Assembly: GCA_014305015.1 (NCBI GenBank)
Contig: JACRUB010000100.1
Span: 1-13,197, forward strand
DNA: 13,197 nt
From: Vulcanimicrobiota bacterium
GTDB lineage: Bacteria; Vulcanimicrobiota; Vulcanimicrobiia; Vulcanimicrobiales; Vulcanimicrobiaceae
Direction of reading: 5' to 3'
A program made the position numbers and the translations under genes. Below, one piece after another: positions 6,063 through 13,197 of the stretch. The notes under the pieces are model-generated. The model did no database searches, was not told where the DNA came from, and saw nothing but the letters and a program-made list of their open reading frames with translations. Every line of letters begins with the position of its first letter. Positions within the stretch are counted from its first letter, which is position 1.

Positions 6063-7235
6063 CTAGAGCGAGACTTTGGAAAGTTCGCGGTCGACCTGTG
6101 TCCGAAACGCGCGTTCGCCTTTGGCCAGCGTCTGATAGAGCGCGATGGCACTCGTGTTTGCCAAGAGCGCGTTGCGGTGCCATAGGCGCTGCGGCTCGGG
6201 CACTCCTCCGGCTGCGATCGCCGAGTCGACCCGTGGCGCAACTTCATGCATTGCATGCACGGACAAAACGTAGTCGTGGTCGCTGAGATTATTGATGAAG
6301 GCTTCTATTGGTGGAATCGAGGCGAGTTCGAAACCGTCACCCTTCCGCTTGAGCAAGCCGTAGTCAACCGGATCGACGCCGGCAACCATTGCCGCTGCAC
6401 GTGCCCACGCGACGACTTTGACTTCATCACCAAGCGACGGTGCTGCGTGCGCCGATAGCACGACGGTAACGAAATGCGCATCGTGTCCCCGCGCGATGGC
6501 CTCAGCCGCTGAAAGAACATGGTGCGCGCCCGTGCCCGCGATGTTGGGCTCGAAGCTGAGTTTGCCGTCCGCACCCCATTGAAACACGACGGTTTTCATG
6601 ACGTCGTGATAGAGCGCTGCGGCGACGACGATATCGCGGCTCACCGTTTTTTGGCCGCCGAAGTACTCGCGGTTGTAGTTATCGGCAAGCGCGATGGCGC
6701 TTTGCGCGTTGAACAATTCGTGCATCACTAGGCCACCCGGATACGCGTGATGCGAATCTTGAGCCGAGCCGGGCGTGGCAATAAATACTTGCCTTGCGGT
6801 CGAGAAGTCGTCGGTTTCCGTCGGCATGAACGCGTCAATCGCGTCGCTCTTATCAATGAATCCGGCCGCCAAGAGATCTTGCCGCAATGCATCTCGCGCC
6901 GAAGCCGCCCGCAGACGGATCGCATAGTGGGGCACAGGGTTCATTAAGAGCATCCACAGGCCGTCGCGCAGATTTGCGCGGTCCACTTCTTCTGCAAGCG
7001 ACAACAACCGTGCGAACGCGGACCTGATCAGTTTAGATCTCGCTGCGATCTTATGCGCCTGCAGGGCTCCGGGTGAGGGGTTTGGGTTAAGAAGCACGAC
7101 AATACTGCGATAGCGCCCAGACTTTTTCGGCGCAGCCGTAGCCGGTTTGCCGAAAGCAAACAGCGATGCCCCCGCAAACCCGGCAATCACCTCAGCTCGC
7201 GTGAGCGCGCCGCTTTTACAGTTCTCTACGCACAC
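6063..7235 (-). CDS. predicted exported HD-domain hydrolase
   Basis: A 390-residue protein. The N-terminus looks like an export signal: charged start, LTRAEVIAGFAGASLFAFG (11-29), then PATAAPKK with a plausible cleavage after an alanine near 34-35. It resembles a Tat-type signal that lacks the second arginine. The HD domain is visible as H162-H163-AYPGGLVMH172, then ALYH210-D211 and a later GAHH239; these histidines and the aspartate are the expected metal ligands. The HHAYPGGL form recalls the HD domain of YhaM-type exoribonucleases and TraI/MobH relatives, which act inside the cell, so a signal peptide here is odd. The substrate is unknown. GTG start (7233-7235), 8 nt after the gcvPB stop, without a clear ribosome binding site; an internal GTG at EVIAG is possible but would spoil the signal. 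Confidence 0.8.
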   Translation of the reverse strand: MCVENCKSGALTRAEVIAGFAGASLFAFGKPATAAPKKSGRYRSIVVLLNPNPSPGALQAHKIAARSKLIRSAFARLLSLAEEVDRANLRDGLWMLLMNPVPHYAIRLRAASARDALRQDLLAAGFIDKSDAIDAFMPTETDDFSTARQVFIATPGSAQDSHHAYPGGLVMHELFNAQSAIALADNYNREYFGGQKTVSRDIVVAAALYHDVMKTVVFQWGADGKLSFEPNIAGTGAHHVLSAAEAIARGHDAHFVTVVLSAHAAPSLGDEVKVVAWARAAAMVAGVDPVDYGLLKRKGDGFELASIPPIEAFINNLSDHDYVLSVHAMHEVAPRVDSAIAAGGVPEPQRLWHRNALLANTSAIALYQTLAKGERAFRTQVDRELSKVSL

Positions 7236-7243
7236 GTGATGCG

Positions 7244-8794
7244 CTAGCTGTTCGCAGGCGTCCAGCGAAGGTTGGGCTGACGCGCCGCGCGCGTTTCGTC
7301 GATTCGGCCAACGACCGTGTGAACCGGCGCATCCATGATCTCTTGCGGGTTGCGCTTGGCGGTCTCGACGATGTCGCGCAAAGCTGCAATGAATTCATCC
7401 AGCGTTTCCTTGGACTCCGTCTCCGTCGGTTCGATCATCAGACATTCAGGCACGATGAGCGGGAAGTATACGGTCGGCGCCATGTAGCCGCGATCGAGCA
7501 ATGCCTTCGCGATATCGAGCGTGCGTACGCCGGTCTCTTTTTTGAGTTCTTGCGCCGAGGCGACAAACTCGTGGCGGCAAATCTCCGGATACGGTGTCGT
7601 TAAAAACTCTGCCACATGCACGCGGATGTAATTCGCGTTGAGGACCGCAAGTTGCGAGACTTTCGTTAAGCCTTCTGCGCCGTTTGCATAGATGTAGGCG
7701 AGCGCCCGCACCGCGTGCGCAAAGTTTGACCAGAACGAACGCATTGGGCCGATCGACTTCGGCAAATCGAAATCGAGCGCGAACGTCATCGAATCGCTCG
7801 CAAACGGCCTGCCTTGACCGTTGTCACCCGGTGGATTCAGAACAGCGGTAGCGTCTGAATCCGAAGCCTGTCGAAGGGTCGCACGCACAACCGGCGTCGG
7901 CAAATAGTCTACCAGGTGCGCGGCAACACCGACAGGTCCGTGTCCTGCTCCGCCTCCGCCGTGCGGAATCGTAAAGGTCTTATGCGTATTGAGATGCATG
8001 AGATCAAAGCCCATGTCGCCGGGGCGCGCATTACCCATGAGGGCATTGGCGTTTGCGCCATCATAGTACATTAGGCCGCCTGCCGCGTGGACGGCATCGG
8101 TGATTTCCTTTATATGGTCTTCGAAAAGACCGAGCGTATTCGGATTGGTCATCATGCAGACGGCGGTATCGTCGCCGAGGACCTTTTTCAAATCCTCAAC
8201 GCCGACTCGCCCGCGCTCATCGCTCTTGAGCGAAACAACTTTGAAGCCGCACATCGCGGCCGAAGCCGGATTCGTACCGTGGGCCGTGTCTGGCACGATA
8301 ACGGTCGTGCGCTTCTCCTCGCCACGGTCTTTAAAGTACTTCTTCGCGATCAGCAACGCCGCGAGTTCTGCGTGCGCACCCGCCGACGGATTAAGCGAGA
8401 AGGCGGCCATTCCGAAGAGCGACGCGAGGCTGCGCTCGAGCTCGTACATCACCTGCAGCGCGCCTTGCGAGAGTTCATCGGGCGCAAACGGATGCAGATC
8501 GCGCAGACCCGGCAGGTTCGCCATCGCATCGTTTACGCGCGGATTGTACTTCATGGTACACGACCCGAGCGGATAAAAACCGAGATCGATTCCGAACGTG
8601 CGCTGCGAGAGCCGGGTAAAATGCCGCACGACGTCGAGTTCGCTATTGTCCGGAACGGGCAAGTCTTCGCGCAGTGTTTCCTTTGGTAGAAAATCCGTCA
8701 TCGGCGCGCCGTGCTGAAAGTAGCGGTTCGCGCGGCCTTCTTGGCCTTGCTCGAAAATCAGCGGCGAAGCCATTTCAGACGCGAGCTGGGACAT
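7244..8794 (-). CDS. gcvPB: glycine dehydrogenase (decarboxylating) subunit 2
   Basis: C-terminal half of the split P protein; with GcvPA it decarboxylates glycine by PLP and passes aminomethyl to lipoyl-GcvH. The PLP-binding lysine is K272 in LNTHKTFTIPHGGGG; other family marks are GFYPLGSCTMKYNPR, PDTAHGTNPASA and MTNPNTLGLFE. The glycine loop reads GGGGAGHGPVG where most relatives have GGGGPGxGP. The start at 8794 (MSQLASEMASPLIFE, 516 residues) is chosen because GGAGAGG lies 6 nt upstream; it overlaps gcvPA by 20 nt. A second ATG at 8773, 4 nt after the gcvPA stop region, would also preserve the family core. Residues about 304-332 form an extra segment relative to the usual short loop before DLPKSIG (see the inverted repeat entry). 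The length, somewhat above the common 480-490, agrees with this. Confidence 0.96.
   Translation of the reverse strand: MSQLASEMASPLIFEQGQEGRANRYFQHGAPMTDFLPKETLREDLPVPDNSELDVVRHFTRLSQRTFGIDLGFYPLGSCTMKYNPRVNDAMANLPGLRDLHPFAPDELSQGALQVMYELERSLASLFGMAAFSLNPSAGAHAELAALLIAKKYFKDRGEEKRTTVIVPDTAHGTNPASAAMCGFKVVSLKSDERGRVGVEDLKKVLGDDTAVCMMTNPNTLGLFEDHIKEITDAVHAAGGLMYYDGANANALMGNARPGDMGFDLMHLNTHKTFTIPHGGGGAGHGPVGVAAHLVDYLPTPVVRATLRQASDSDATAVLNPPGDNGQGRPFASDSMTFALDFDLPKSIGPMRSFWSNFAHAVRALAYIYANGAEGLTKVSQLAVLNANYIRVHVAEFLTTPYPEICRHEFVASAQELKKETGVRTLDIAKALLDRGYMAPTVYFPLIVPECLMIEPTETESKETLDEFIAALRDIVETAKRNPQEIMDAPVHTVVGRIDETRAARQPNLRWTPANS
7833..7878. repeat. repeat-like insertion inside gcvPB: 9-bp inverted repeat plus dispersed core
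   Basis: On the plus strand GGATTCAGA (7833-7841) and TCTGAATCC (7854-7862) form a perfect 9-bp inverted repeat around a 12-nt loop. It is joined to CCGAAGCCTGTCGAAGGG (7861-7878). This core resembles the CCTGAGCCTGTCGAAGGG-type short element which I recall as scattered in many environmental bacterial genomes. The block keeps the gcvPB frame open and codes for the extra residues of that protein. Confidence 0.6.
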
Positions 8795-10139
8795 GAACGA
8801 CCTCTCCAAGCGCAGTGCAAAGTGCATCGATATCGGCTGAGCTTGTTAACTCCGTCGCGGCCATCAAGATGCAGTCGAAAAATTCCGGATAGAAGCGGCC
8901 GAGATCCAGGCCGCCGAGGATGCCGCGTTCTTGCAACGCCGCCAGCACATCTTTTGCCGGTGCGTGCACGTTGAGGACGAGCTCGTTGAAGAACGGTGCA
9001 TCGAATTGCAGCGTGCATCCCTCGATACTTGCTACCTTCGTCGCAAGGTCGCGCGACATACGAAGATTCTCCGATGCGCAGTCTTGCAAACCGGTCTTGC
9101 CGAGCAATTCGAGATAGATGGTCGCCACAAGCGCGCAATGCGCTTGATTCGTGCAGATGTTCGAGGTGGCTCGCTCGCGGCGGATGTGTTGTTCGCGCGC
9201 TTGCAGCGTGAGAACGTAGGCGTCTTTTCCGTTCTTATCGACGGTACGCCCGACGAGGCGTCCCGGAATGCGACGCATATGATCTTTGTTCGTCGCCATG
9301 AACCCCACATACGGACCGCCGTAGGCCATCGCGACACCAAACGACTGCGCTTCGCCGACGCAGATTTCTGCGCCCCACGAAGCCGGCGTTTGAAGGGCGG
9401 CGAGTGCAAGTGCTTCGGCCACTACGCCAATTAGCACCGTGCCGCTTTCCTTTACGACGTCGCGAATATCGGCACTCGGCGTGTCGATGTTTCCGAAGAA
9501 GTTCGGAGTCTGCAGAACCAGCGCCGTGTGGTCTTTGCTCGCGAGCGTTTCTTTTACTGACGATAAGTCGGTGGTGCCGTCTTGTCGCAGCGGCAATTCG
9601 TCGATCGTAATGTCGAGACCGTCGCAGTAGGTTTTGAGCACTGCGCGATAATTCGGATGGACCGCCCGCGAGACAAGGAGGCGCTTACGGCCGTTGGCGT
9701 TGATCGCCATGATCACCGCTTCGGCCAACGCCGTCGCCCCATCGTACACCGAGGCATTCGCTATATCGAGCCCGGTGAGCAAACAGATGTAGGTCTGCCA
9801 CTCGTAGATCGCTTGCAGGTAACCTTGCGAGACTTCAGCTTGGTAGGGTGTGTACGCCGTTAAGAACTCGCCGCGCATTGCGAGCGTCATAATTGCAGGC
9901 GGGCAGTAGTGGCGGTAGGCACCGGCGCCCAAGAACGAAATTGCTTGCGTCGCAGTGTTTTTTGCAGCAAAGGTCTCGAAGCGTCGCGTGATTTCCGTTT
10001 CCGGAAGCGCCGGAACGACGTCCAGCTTCGCGCGCAGCGCGATTGCTTCGGGAACTTTGACGAGGTCCTCCAGCGAGCCGACGCCGACGGCTTGCAACAT
10101 CTGCGCGATGTCGCGTTTGGTATGGGGGGTATAGGTCAT
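8775..10139 (-). CDS. gcvPA: glycine dehydrogenase (decarboxylating) subunit 1
   Basis: N-terminal half of the split P protein of the glycine cleavage system, 454 residues, a usual length. It shows the family blocks FLGAGAYRHYCPPAIM, FLTAYTPYQAEVSQGYLQAI, YEWQTYICLLTGLDIANAS, YDGATALAEA and RERATSNICTNQA. It pairs with GcvPB to build the PLP active site; this half has a PLP-enzyme fold but does not carry the cofactor lysine. ATG start 3 nt after the gcvH TAA; the last 20 nt overlap the proposed gcvPB start. The order T-H-PA-PB is the usual one for operons with the split enzyme. Confidence 0.97.
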   Translation of the reverse strand: MTYTPHTKRDIAQMLQAVGVGSLEDLVKVPEAIALRAKLDVVPALPETEITRRFETFAAKNTATQAISFLGAGAYRHYCPPAIMTLAMRGEFLTAYTPYQAEVSQGYLQAIYEWQTYICLLTGLDIANASVYDGATALAEAVIMAINANGRKRLLVSRAVHPNYRAVLKTYCDGLDITIDELPLRQDGTTDLSSVKETLASKDHTALVLQTPNFFGNIDTPSADIRDVVKESGTVLIGVVAEALALAALQTPASWGAEICVGEAQSFGVAMAYGGPYVGFMATNKDHMRRIPGRLVGRTVDKNGKDAYVLTLQAREQHIRRERATSNICTNQAHCALVATIYLELLGKTGLQDCASENLRMSRDLATKVASIEGCTLQFDAPFFNELVLNVHAPAKDVLAALQERGILGGLDLGRFYPEFFDCILMAATELTSSADIDALCTALGEVVHVPARV

Positions 10140-10142
10140 GGT

Positions 10143-10532
10143 TTAGTGATTATCTTCCGCCAACAGCTGATCGTAGGATTCGGGTGAGAGCAAATGGCCG
10201 GCTTCCGATGGATTGCTCAACTTTACTTTAAACAGCCACCCACCCTCAAAGGGTTCGCGGTTGACGAGCGCCGGATCATTTTCGAGGGCGGCGTTCGTTT
10301 CCACCACCTCTCCGCCGACGGGCGAGAACAGATCCGAGACTGCCTTGACCGATTCTATCACTCCCGCGTTGCCGAATTGTGCGAGGGTCGCGCCGGTTTT
10401 CGGCAGCTCGACGTAGACAATATCGCCAAGCGAATCTTGAGCGTACTCGGTAATCCCGATTGTCGCGGTATCTCCCTCGACCTTCACCCATTCGTGCTCT
10501 TTGCTGTAGCGTAGATTCTGCGGCTGCGCCAA
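10143..10532 (-). CDS. gcvH: glycine cleavage system H protein
   Basis: Lipoyl carrier that shuttles the aminomethyl group between P, T and L proteins, 129 residues. The lipoylation site is K63 in GVIESVKAVSDLFSP; YSKEHEWVKVEGDTATIGIT at the start and NREPFEGGWLFKVKL near the end are family signatures. The start is TTG (10530-10532), supported by a strong ribosome binding site, AAAGGAG, about 8 nt upstream. This independent site fits the 66-bp spacer from gcvT, the largest gap within the four gcv genes. Confidence 0.97.
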   Translation of the reverse strand: MAQPQNLRYSKEHEWVKVEGDTATIGITEYAQDSLGDIVYVELPKTGATLAQFGNAGVIESVKAVSDLFSPVGGEVVETNAALENDPALVNREPFEGGWLFKVKLSNPSEAGHLLSPESYDQLLAEDNH

Positions 10533-10598
10533 CGTGCGGACTCCTTTATTGTGTCACCCTAGCTGAAGCTTGCCCTGAGCTTGCCGAAGGGAAGGGTG
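10533..10598. repeat. gcvT-gcvH spacer with repeat-like palindromic element
   Basis: The spacer has CACCCT (10555-10560) and AGGGTG (10593-10598) as a 6-bp inverted repeat enclosing the core CCCTGAGCTTGCCGAAGGG (10573-10591). The core differs from CCTGAGCCTGTCGAAGGG at two positions and is related to the block inside gcvPB. An 8-nt direct repeat AGCTTGCC occurs at 10567-10574 and 10578-10585. No T run follows, so it does not look like a terminator; it may tune the downstream gcvH-gcvPA-gcvPB message or be an insertion with no function. Confidence 0.55.
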
Positions 10599-11711
10599 TT
10601 ATTGTTTATTTCGTTTGTAAAAGGGTAACGGGGTTACGGTTGCGTCGTGCTTGGTCCCACGGACTTGAACTTGGAGAACCGTTCCGGGTTTCGATGCGTC
10701 TTTATCGACAAGTGCGGTAGCGATATTTTGATTTTGGACGGATGGTCCGAGCGAACCGCTGCGCACTTCGCCGACGATGCTGTCATTTTGCAAAACGGCG
10801 TACCCTTCGCGCGCGGGAACCCGACCCGTCATGACGAGTCCAACGATACGCCGGTACGTGTCATCTGCTTGCTGTTGTTGCAGCGCGGCCTTGCCAGTAA
10901 ACTCGCCCTTGCTGAATTTAAGCGCCCATTGTTGCCCGGCTTGCACGGGCGTAATCTCTTCGGTGATCTCGTGACCATAGAGCGGCATGCCGGCCTCTAG
11001 TCGTAGGACATCGCGCGCACCGAGGCCCGCCGGTTCTAGTCCTAAGGTTTTCTTCTCTTCGAGTAAACGTTTCCAAATTTGTGGTGCGACGGCACCGTCG
11101 ACAAACAATTCGAAACCGTCTTCGCCGGTGTACCCCGTGCGCGCAATGATCGCGGGTTTACCGAAAACCTTGCCTTGCGTGCAGAAATAGTATTTCAAAT
11201 CGGTGACGTCGGGCTCAAGTACGCCTTTCATTATCTCAACTGACTTCGGGCCTTGAATGGCGATGAGCGCGTTCTTGCCGTGCAGGCTGGTGAGCTTCAC
11301 ACCCGAGGGCGGCAATTTTGCGTTGAGCAGCGCCCACATCTTATCGGCATTGCCCGCGTTAACAACCAAGAGCCACCGGTCCGGCAGACGGTAGAAAATA
11401 ACGTCGTCGTGCACGCCGCCCTGCTCGTTGCAAAACATGTTGTACCGCGCTTGCATCGGCTTCATCGTGCCGATGGCATTGATGGTCAGTGAATCTGCCC
11501 ATTCCGGTACGCCCTCGCCTTCGAGAATGAATTGGCCCATGTGCGAGAGGTCGAAGAGTCCCGCGCGATTTCGAACGGCATCGTGTTCTTTGAGGATTCC
11601 GGCGTATTGCACCGGCATCTCAAAACCGCCGAACGGAACCATGCGCGCACCGAGCGCGACGTGTTCGTCTGCAAGAGCTGTGCGTTTGATGCCGCTGTCG
11701 GTCATGGTCAT
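10599..11711 (-). CDS. gcvT: aminomethyltransferase (glycine cleavage T protein)
   Basis: Transfers the methylene group from aminomethyl-lipoyl GcvH to tetrahydrofolate, releasing ammonia. The 370-residue length is normal. Visible marks are MVPFGGFEMPVQYAGI, LFDLSHMGQF, the catalytic acid at about D102 in NEQGGVHDDVIFYR, IQGPKS, ARTGYTGEDGFELF and AGLGARDVLRLEAGMPLYGHE. The ATG (11709-11711) shares one base with the stop of the thioesterase gene (TAATG), so translation is coupled and no leader or riboswitch can lie directly before gcvT. An ATG two codons later is an alternative start. Confidence 0.97.
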   Translation of the reverse strand: MTMTDSGIKRTALADEHVALGARMVPFGGFEMPVQYAGILKEHDAVRNRAGLFDLSHMGQFILEGEGVPEWADSLTINAIGTMKPMQARYNMFCNEQGGVHDDVIFYRLPDRWLLVVNAGNADKMWALLNAKLPPSGVKLTSLHGKNALIAIQGPKSVEIMKGVLEPDVTDLKYYFCTQGKVFGKPAIIARTGYTGEDGFELFVDGAVAPQIWKRLLEEKKTLGLEPAGLGARDVLRLEAGMPLYGHEITEEITPVQAGQQWALKFSKGEFTGKAALQQQQADDTYRRIVGLVMTGRVPAREGYAVLQNDSIVGEVRSGSLGPSVQNQNIATALVDKDASKPGTVLQVQVRGTKHDATVTPLPFYKRNKQ

Positions 11712-12151
11712 TATTTCTTCGGCTTCTCTTCCGGATAAGTATTGAGGAAATTCAGGGTTGCGTGCGCAACGACTTTTTCGCCGCTGCGCACGAAAACTTC
11801 ACCGTACACAATCCGGCGGCCCGCTTTAATAACTTTGGCTTCGGCGATGAGATCGTGTGGCGGAAGCGCCGGCGCGAGGAAGTTGCATTGCAGAGCGGCG
11901 GTCGTTGTATCTTGGTCGCGGCCATAAATTGAAGCAAGTGCGATATAAAAGACGGTGTCGCACAGACTGACGATGGCGCCGCCGTGCACCGCACCCGTTC
12001 CGTTGCTGATTTCGGGCCGGTAGGGCATGCGCATTATGGCCGTACCCTTACCCATGCCTTCTAAATGAAGATCCAGGAGCTCGACAAAGTACGAGCGCTC
12101 TTTGTGCCACTGGCGGCGGACCGCGTCTTGATCGGGGTGATCGACTTGCAC
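11711..12151 (-). CDS. PaaI-family hotdog thioesterase
   Basis: A 146-residue hotdog-fold protein. The family motif is NGTGAVHGGAIVSLCDTVFYIA at about residues 50-71; the H56-G-G turn and D65 are the usual catalytic-site residues of PaaI-type acyl-CoA thioesterases. FVRSGEKVVAHATLNFL is the typical last strand. The start chosen is GTG at 12149-12151 with TTGGAGA about 4 nt upstream, giving a normal family length; the frame is open further upstream but that part overlaps the SDR gene and has no thioesterase character. The substrate is probably an acyl- or aryl-CoA, in keeping with the FadH-like reductase 67 nt upstream. Confidence 0.87.
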   Translation of the reverse strand: MQVDHPDQDAVRRQWHKERSYFVELLDLHLEGMGKGTAIMRMPYRPEISNGTGAVHGGAIVSLCDTVFYIALASIYGRDQDTTTAALQCNFLAPALPPHDLIAEAKVIKAGRRIVYGEVFVRSGEKVVAHATLNFLNTYPEEKPKK

Positions 12152-12218
12152 GAAATCTCCAAGAGGGCCGCAGGGCGCGACCCAGCCTACGATACCGGAA
12201 TGGCCCGGAAGAACGCTA

Positions 12219-13043
12219 TTACGTTTGTGAGGCTCCCATTCCGGCCACGGTTTTGTCGTAGAGCTTTCGGAAATTGAGCGTACCGCCCGCGAGCAAATGC
12301 GCGCCGTCCACCGGCAAGGCCGCGCCGCTGACCCAGCTTGCCTCATCCGAGGCCAGCCACAGTGCGGCCTTGGCGACGTCCGAGGGCTCGCCGATACGGC
12401 CGAGCGGAATGTGGCTCTTAACCTCTTCCATGACGCCGGCTACGGACCACAGGTTCTTATCGGTGCCTTCGGTGTGAATCGGTCCCGGTGCAATCGCATT
12501 GCATCGAATGCCGAAGGTTCCCCATTCCGAGGCAAGCGTGCGGGTCATCGCAAGAACGCCCGCCTTGGCACATGCCGAATGCACCGCACCCGGTTCGCCG
12601 CTCCACGCGTAGGTCGCGATGATGTTGATGATCGAGCCTTTGCTTTTCTTGAGGTGCTCAAACGCCGCACGAGAGCAATAGAATGTCCCGTTGAGCACGA
12701 TGTCGACGACGGCTTTGAAGCCATTTGGTGAGAGTGTCTCCGAGGGTGCGACAAAATTTCCGGCCGCGTTGTTCACCAGAACGTCCAGACCGCCGAATTT
12801 TTTCACCGTCGCTTCGACGATTTCCGCAACCCGCGCGGGGTCGCGCACGTCGCACGCAAGCGCGAGGCCCTCTTTACCCAGGGATTGGATCATCGAGACC
12901 GTTTCGTCGATCGATTCTTGGCGGCGTCCGATAACACAGACATTCGCTCCGTGTTCCGCAAAAGAAAGCGCCATTGCCCGCCCAAGCCCCGAGCCGCCTC
13001 CCGTAACGAGAACGGTCTTGCCCAGAAATGCCTTAGCGCTCAA
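12219..13043 (-). CDS. SDR oxidoreductase, 2,4-dienoyl-CoA reductase (FadH) type
   Basis: A 274-residue short-chain dehydrogenase. The NAD(P)-binding loop is TGGGSGLG (14-21) and NNAAGNF follows at 91-97. The segments TLSPNGFKAVVDIVLNGTFYCS, ATYAWSGEPGAVHSACAKAG and IRCNAIAPGPI closely recall Bacillus FadH/YkuF and the DECR-type 2,4-dienoyl-CoA reductases, which remove double bonds during unsaturated fatty acid degradation. As in that group, the classical YxxxK tyrosine is replaced (HSACAK), K160 is kept, and Y145 in ATYAW is the candidate acid. GR at 39-40 after strand 2 suggests NADPH. TTG start (13041-13043) overlapping the upstream stop as TTGA, with AAAGG about 9 nt before it. Function by similarity remembered, not searched. 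Confidence 0.88.
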   Translation of the reverse strand: MSAKAFLGKTVLVTGGGSGLGRAMALSFAEHGANVCVIGRRQESIDETVSMIQSLGKEGLALACDVRDPARVAEIVEATVKKFGGLDVLVNNAAGNFVAPSETLSPNGFKAVVDIVLNGTFYCSRAAFEHLKKSKGSIINIIATYAWSGEPGAVHSACAKAGVLAMTRTLASEWGTFGIRCNAIAPGPIHTEGTDKNLWSVAGVMEEVKSHIPLGRIGEPSDVAKAALWLASDEASWVSGAALPVDGAHLLAGGTLNFRKLYDKTVAGMGASQT

Positions 13044-13197
13044 AACGTATCGCCTTTCTTCGCAAGCTCCTTGCGTAGATAGATGGGGAGCGCGAAGATC
13101 CGGCGGTGCGTCTGTGCGTCGTAAAAGTAATTCTCGCCGCTGAGCTCCTGCACGTACGTATCGATATCGCTTTCACTCAAGGCGGCTAGATCGACGT
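13040..13197 (-). CDS. 3' end of an unrecognised gene (partial)
   Basis: A minus-strand frame runs in from the right edge and ends at TGA (13040-13042), overlapping the SDR start as TTGA. The 51 visible residues include LAALSESDIDTYVQEL, SGENYFYDAQTHRRIF and end in LRKELAKKGDTF. They are mixed polar and aromatic with no membrane segment. I do not recognise the family. The junction form and good codon pattern make it a real gene, probably the upstream member of the same operon. Confidence 0.75.
   Translation of the reverse strand, partial: VDLAALSESDIDTYVQELSGENYFYDAQTHRRIFALPIYLRKELAKKGDTF

Noticed and set aside
5446..6183. Longer prepilin frame starting at 6183
   Set aside because: It would place a prepilin signal about 53 residues inside the protein and overlap the HD gene; MQRG at 6024 is the natural start.
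8087..8689. 200-codon plus-strand frame opposite gcvPB
   Set aside because: Antisense shadow; the minus strand encodes a conserved PLP enzyme over the whole stretch.
7244..8827. gcvPB starting at 8827
   Set aside because: The added residues overlap gcvPA further and the ribosome binding site GGAGAGG points to the ATG at 8794.
11711..12346. Longer thioesterase frame starting at 12346
   Set aside because: The extra 65 residues lie over the SDR gene, have no family character and no need; GTG at 12151 has a ribosome binding site and gives normal length.
1..13197. CRISPR, defence island, prophage or tRNA-associated island
   Set aside because: No regularly spaced repeats, no integrase or transposase, no tRNA-like fold and uniform base use; the content is core metabolism and maintenance.

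Overview
The window is bacterial chromosome with moderately high GC and very tight packing. Almost every gene lies on the minus strand, with overlaps of 1 to 20 nt. No phage, transposase, CRISPR array, tRNA or rRNA was seen, and no stretch over 300 bases lacks a gene. The markers do not fix a taxon. The ScpA/ScpB condensin partners, a split glycine decarboxylase (GcvPA plus GcvPB), a type IV prepilin-like protein and frequent TTG starts argue against a typical gammaproteobacterium. They would fit an uncultivated environmental lineage (for example Eremiobacterota/WPS-2 or a relative); this is only an impression and needs a protein search.

Layout in transcription order, right to left. (1) Metabolic cluster, about 13197 to 5446: the end of an unrecognised gene, a FadH-like short-chain dehydrogenase (2,4-dienoyl-CoA reductase type), a PaaI-type hotdog thioesterase, gcvT, gcvH, gcvPA, gcvPB, an exported HD-domain hydrolase and a single prepilin-like protein. 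The four gcv genes encode the T, H and P proteins of the glycine cleavage system; the L protein (lipoamide dehydrogenase) is not here. The two genes before gcvT suggest acyl-CoA metabolism in the same transcript. (2) A boundary of 143 bp with a terminator-like hairpin and a TATAAT box. (3) Genome-maintenance cluster, 5302 to 652: a NUDIX hydrolase, scpA, scpB, a SAM methyltransferase, nfo (endonuclease IV), dinB (DNA polymerase IV) and a previously untracked 46-residue membrane peptide. All are overlapping or abutting, so they are probably co-transcribed. (4) A separate cupin gene (543 to 91) and, at the left edge, a possible 3' end of a plus-strand gene.

The most notable points are these. 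dinB has no ATG, GTG or TTG upstream of its conserved N-terminus. The nfo/dinB junction reads ATAA where other junctions here read NTGA, so one G-to-A transition would explain both the nfo stop and the lost dinB start. A small single-span membrane protein gene follows dinB through a TTGA overlap. gcvPB carries an in-frame insertion made of a dispersed-repeat-like core and a perfect 9-bp inverted repeat, and a relative of the same core lies between gcvH and gcvT. I found no convincing entirely new multi-gene system.
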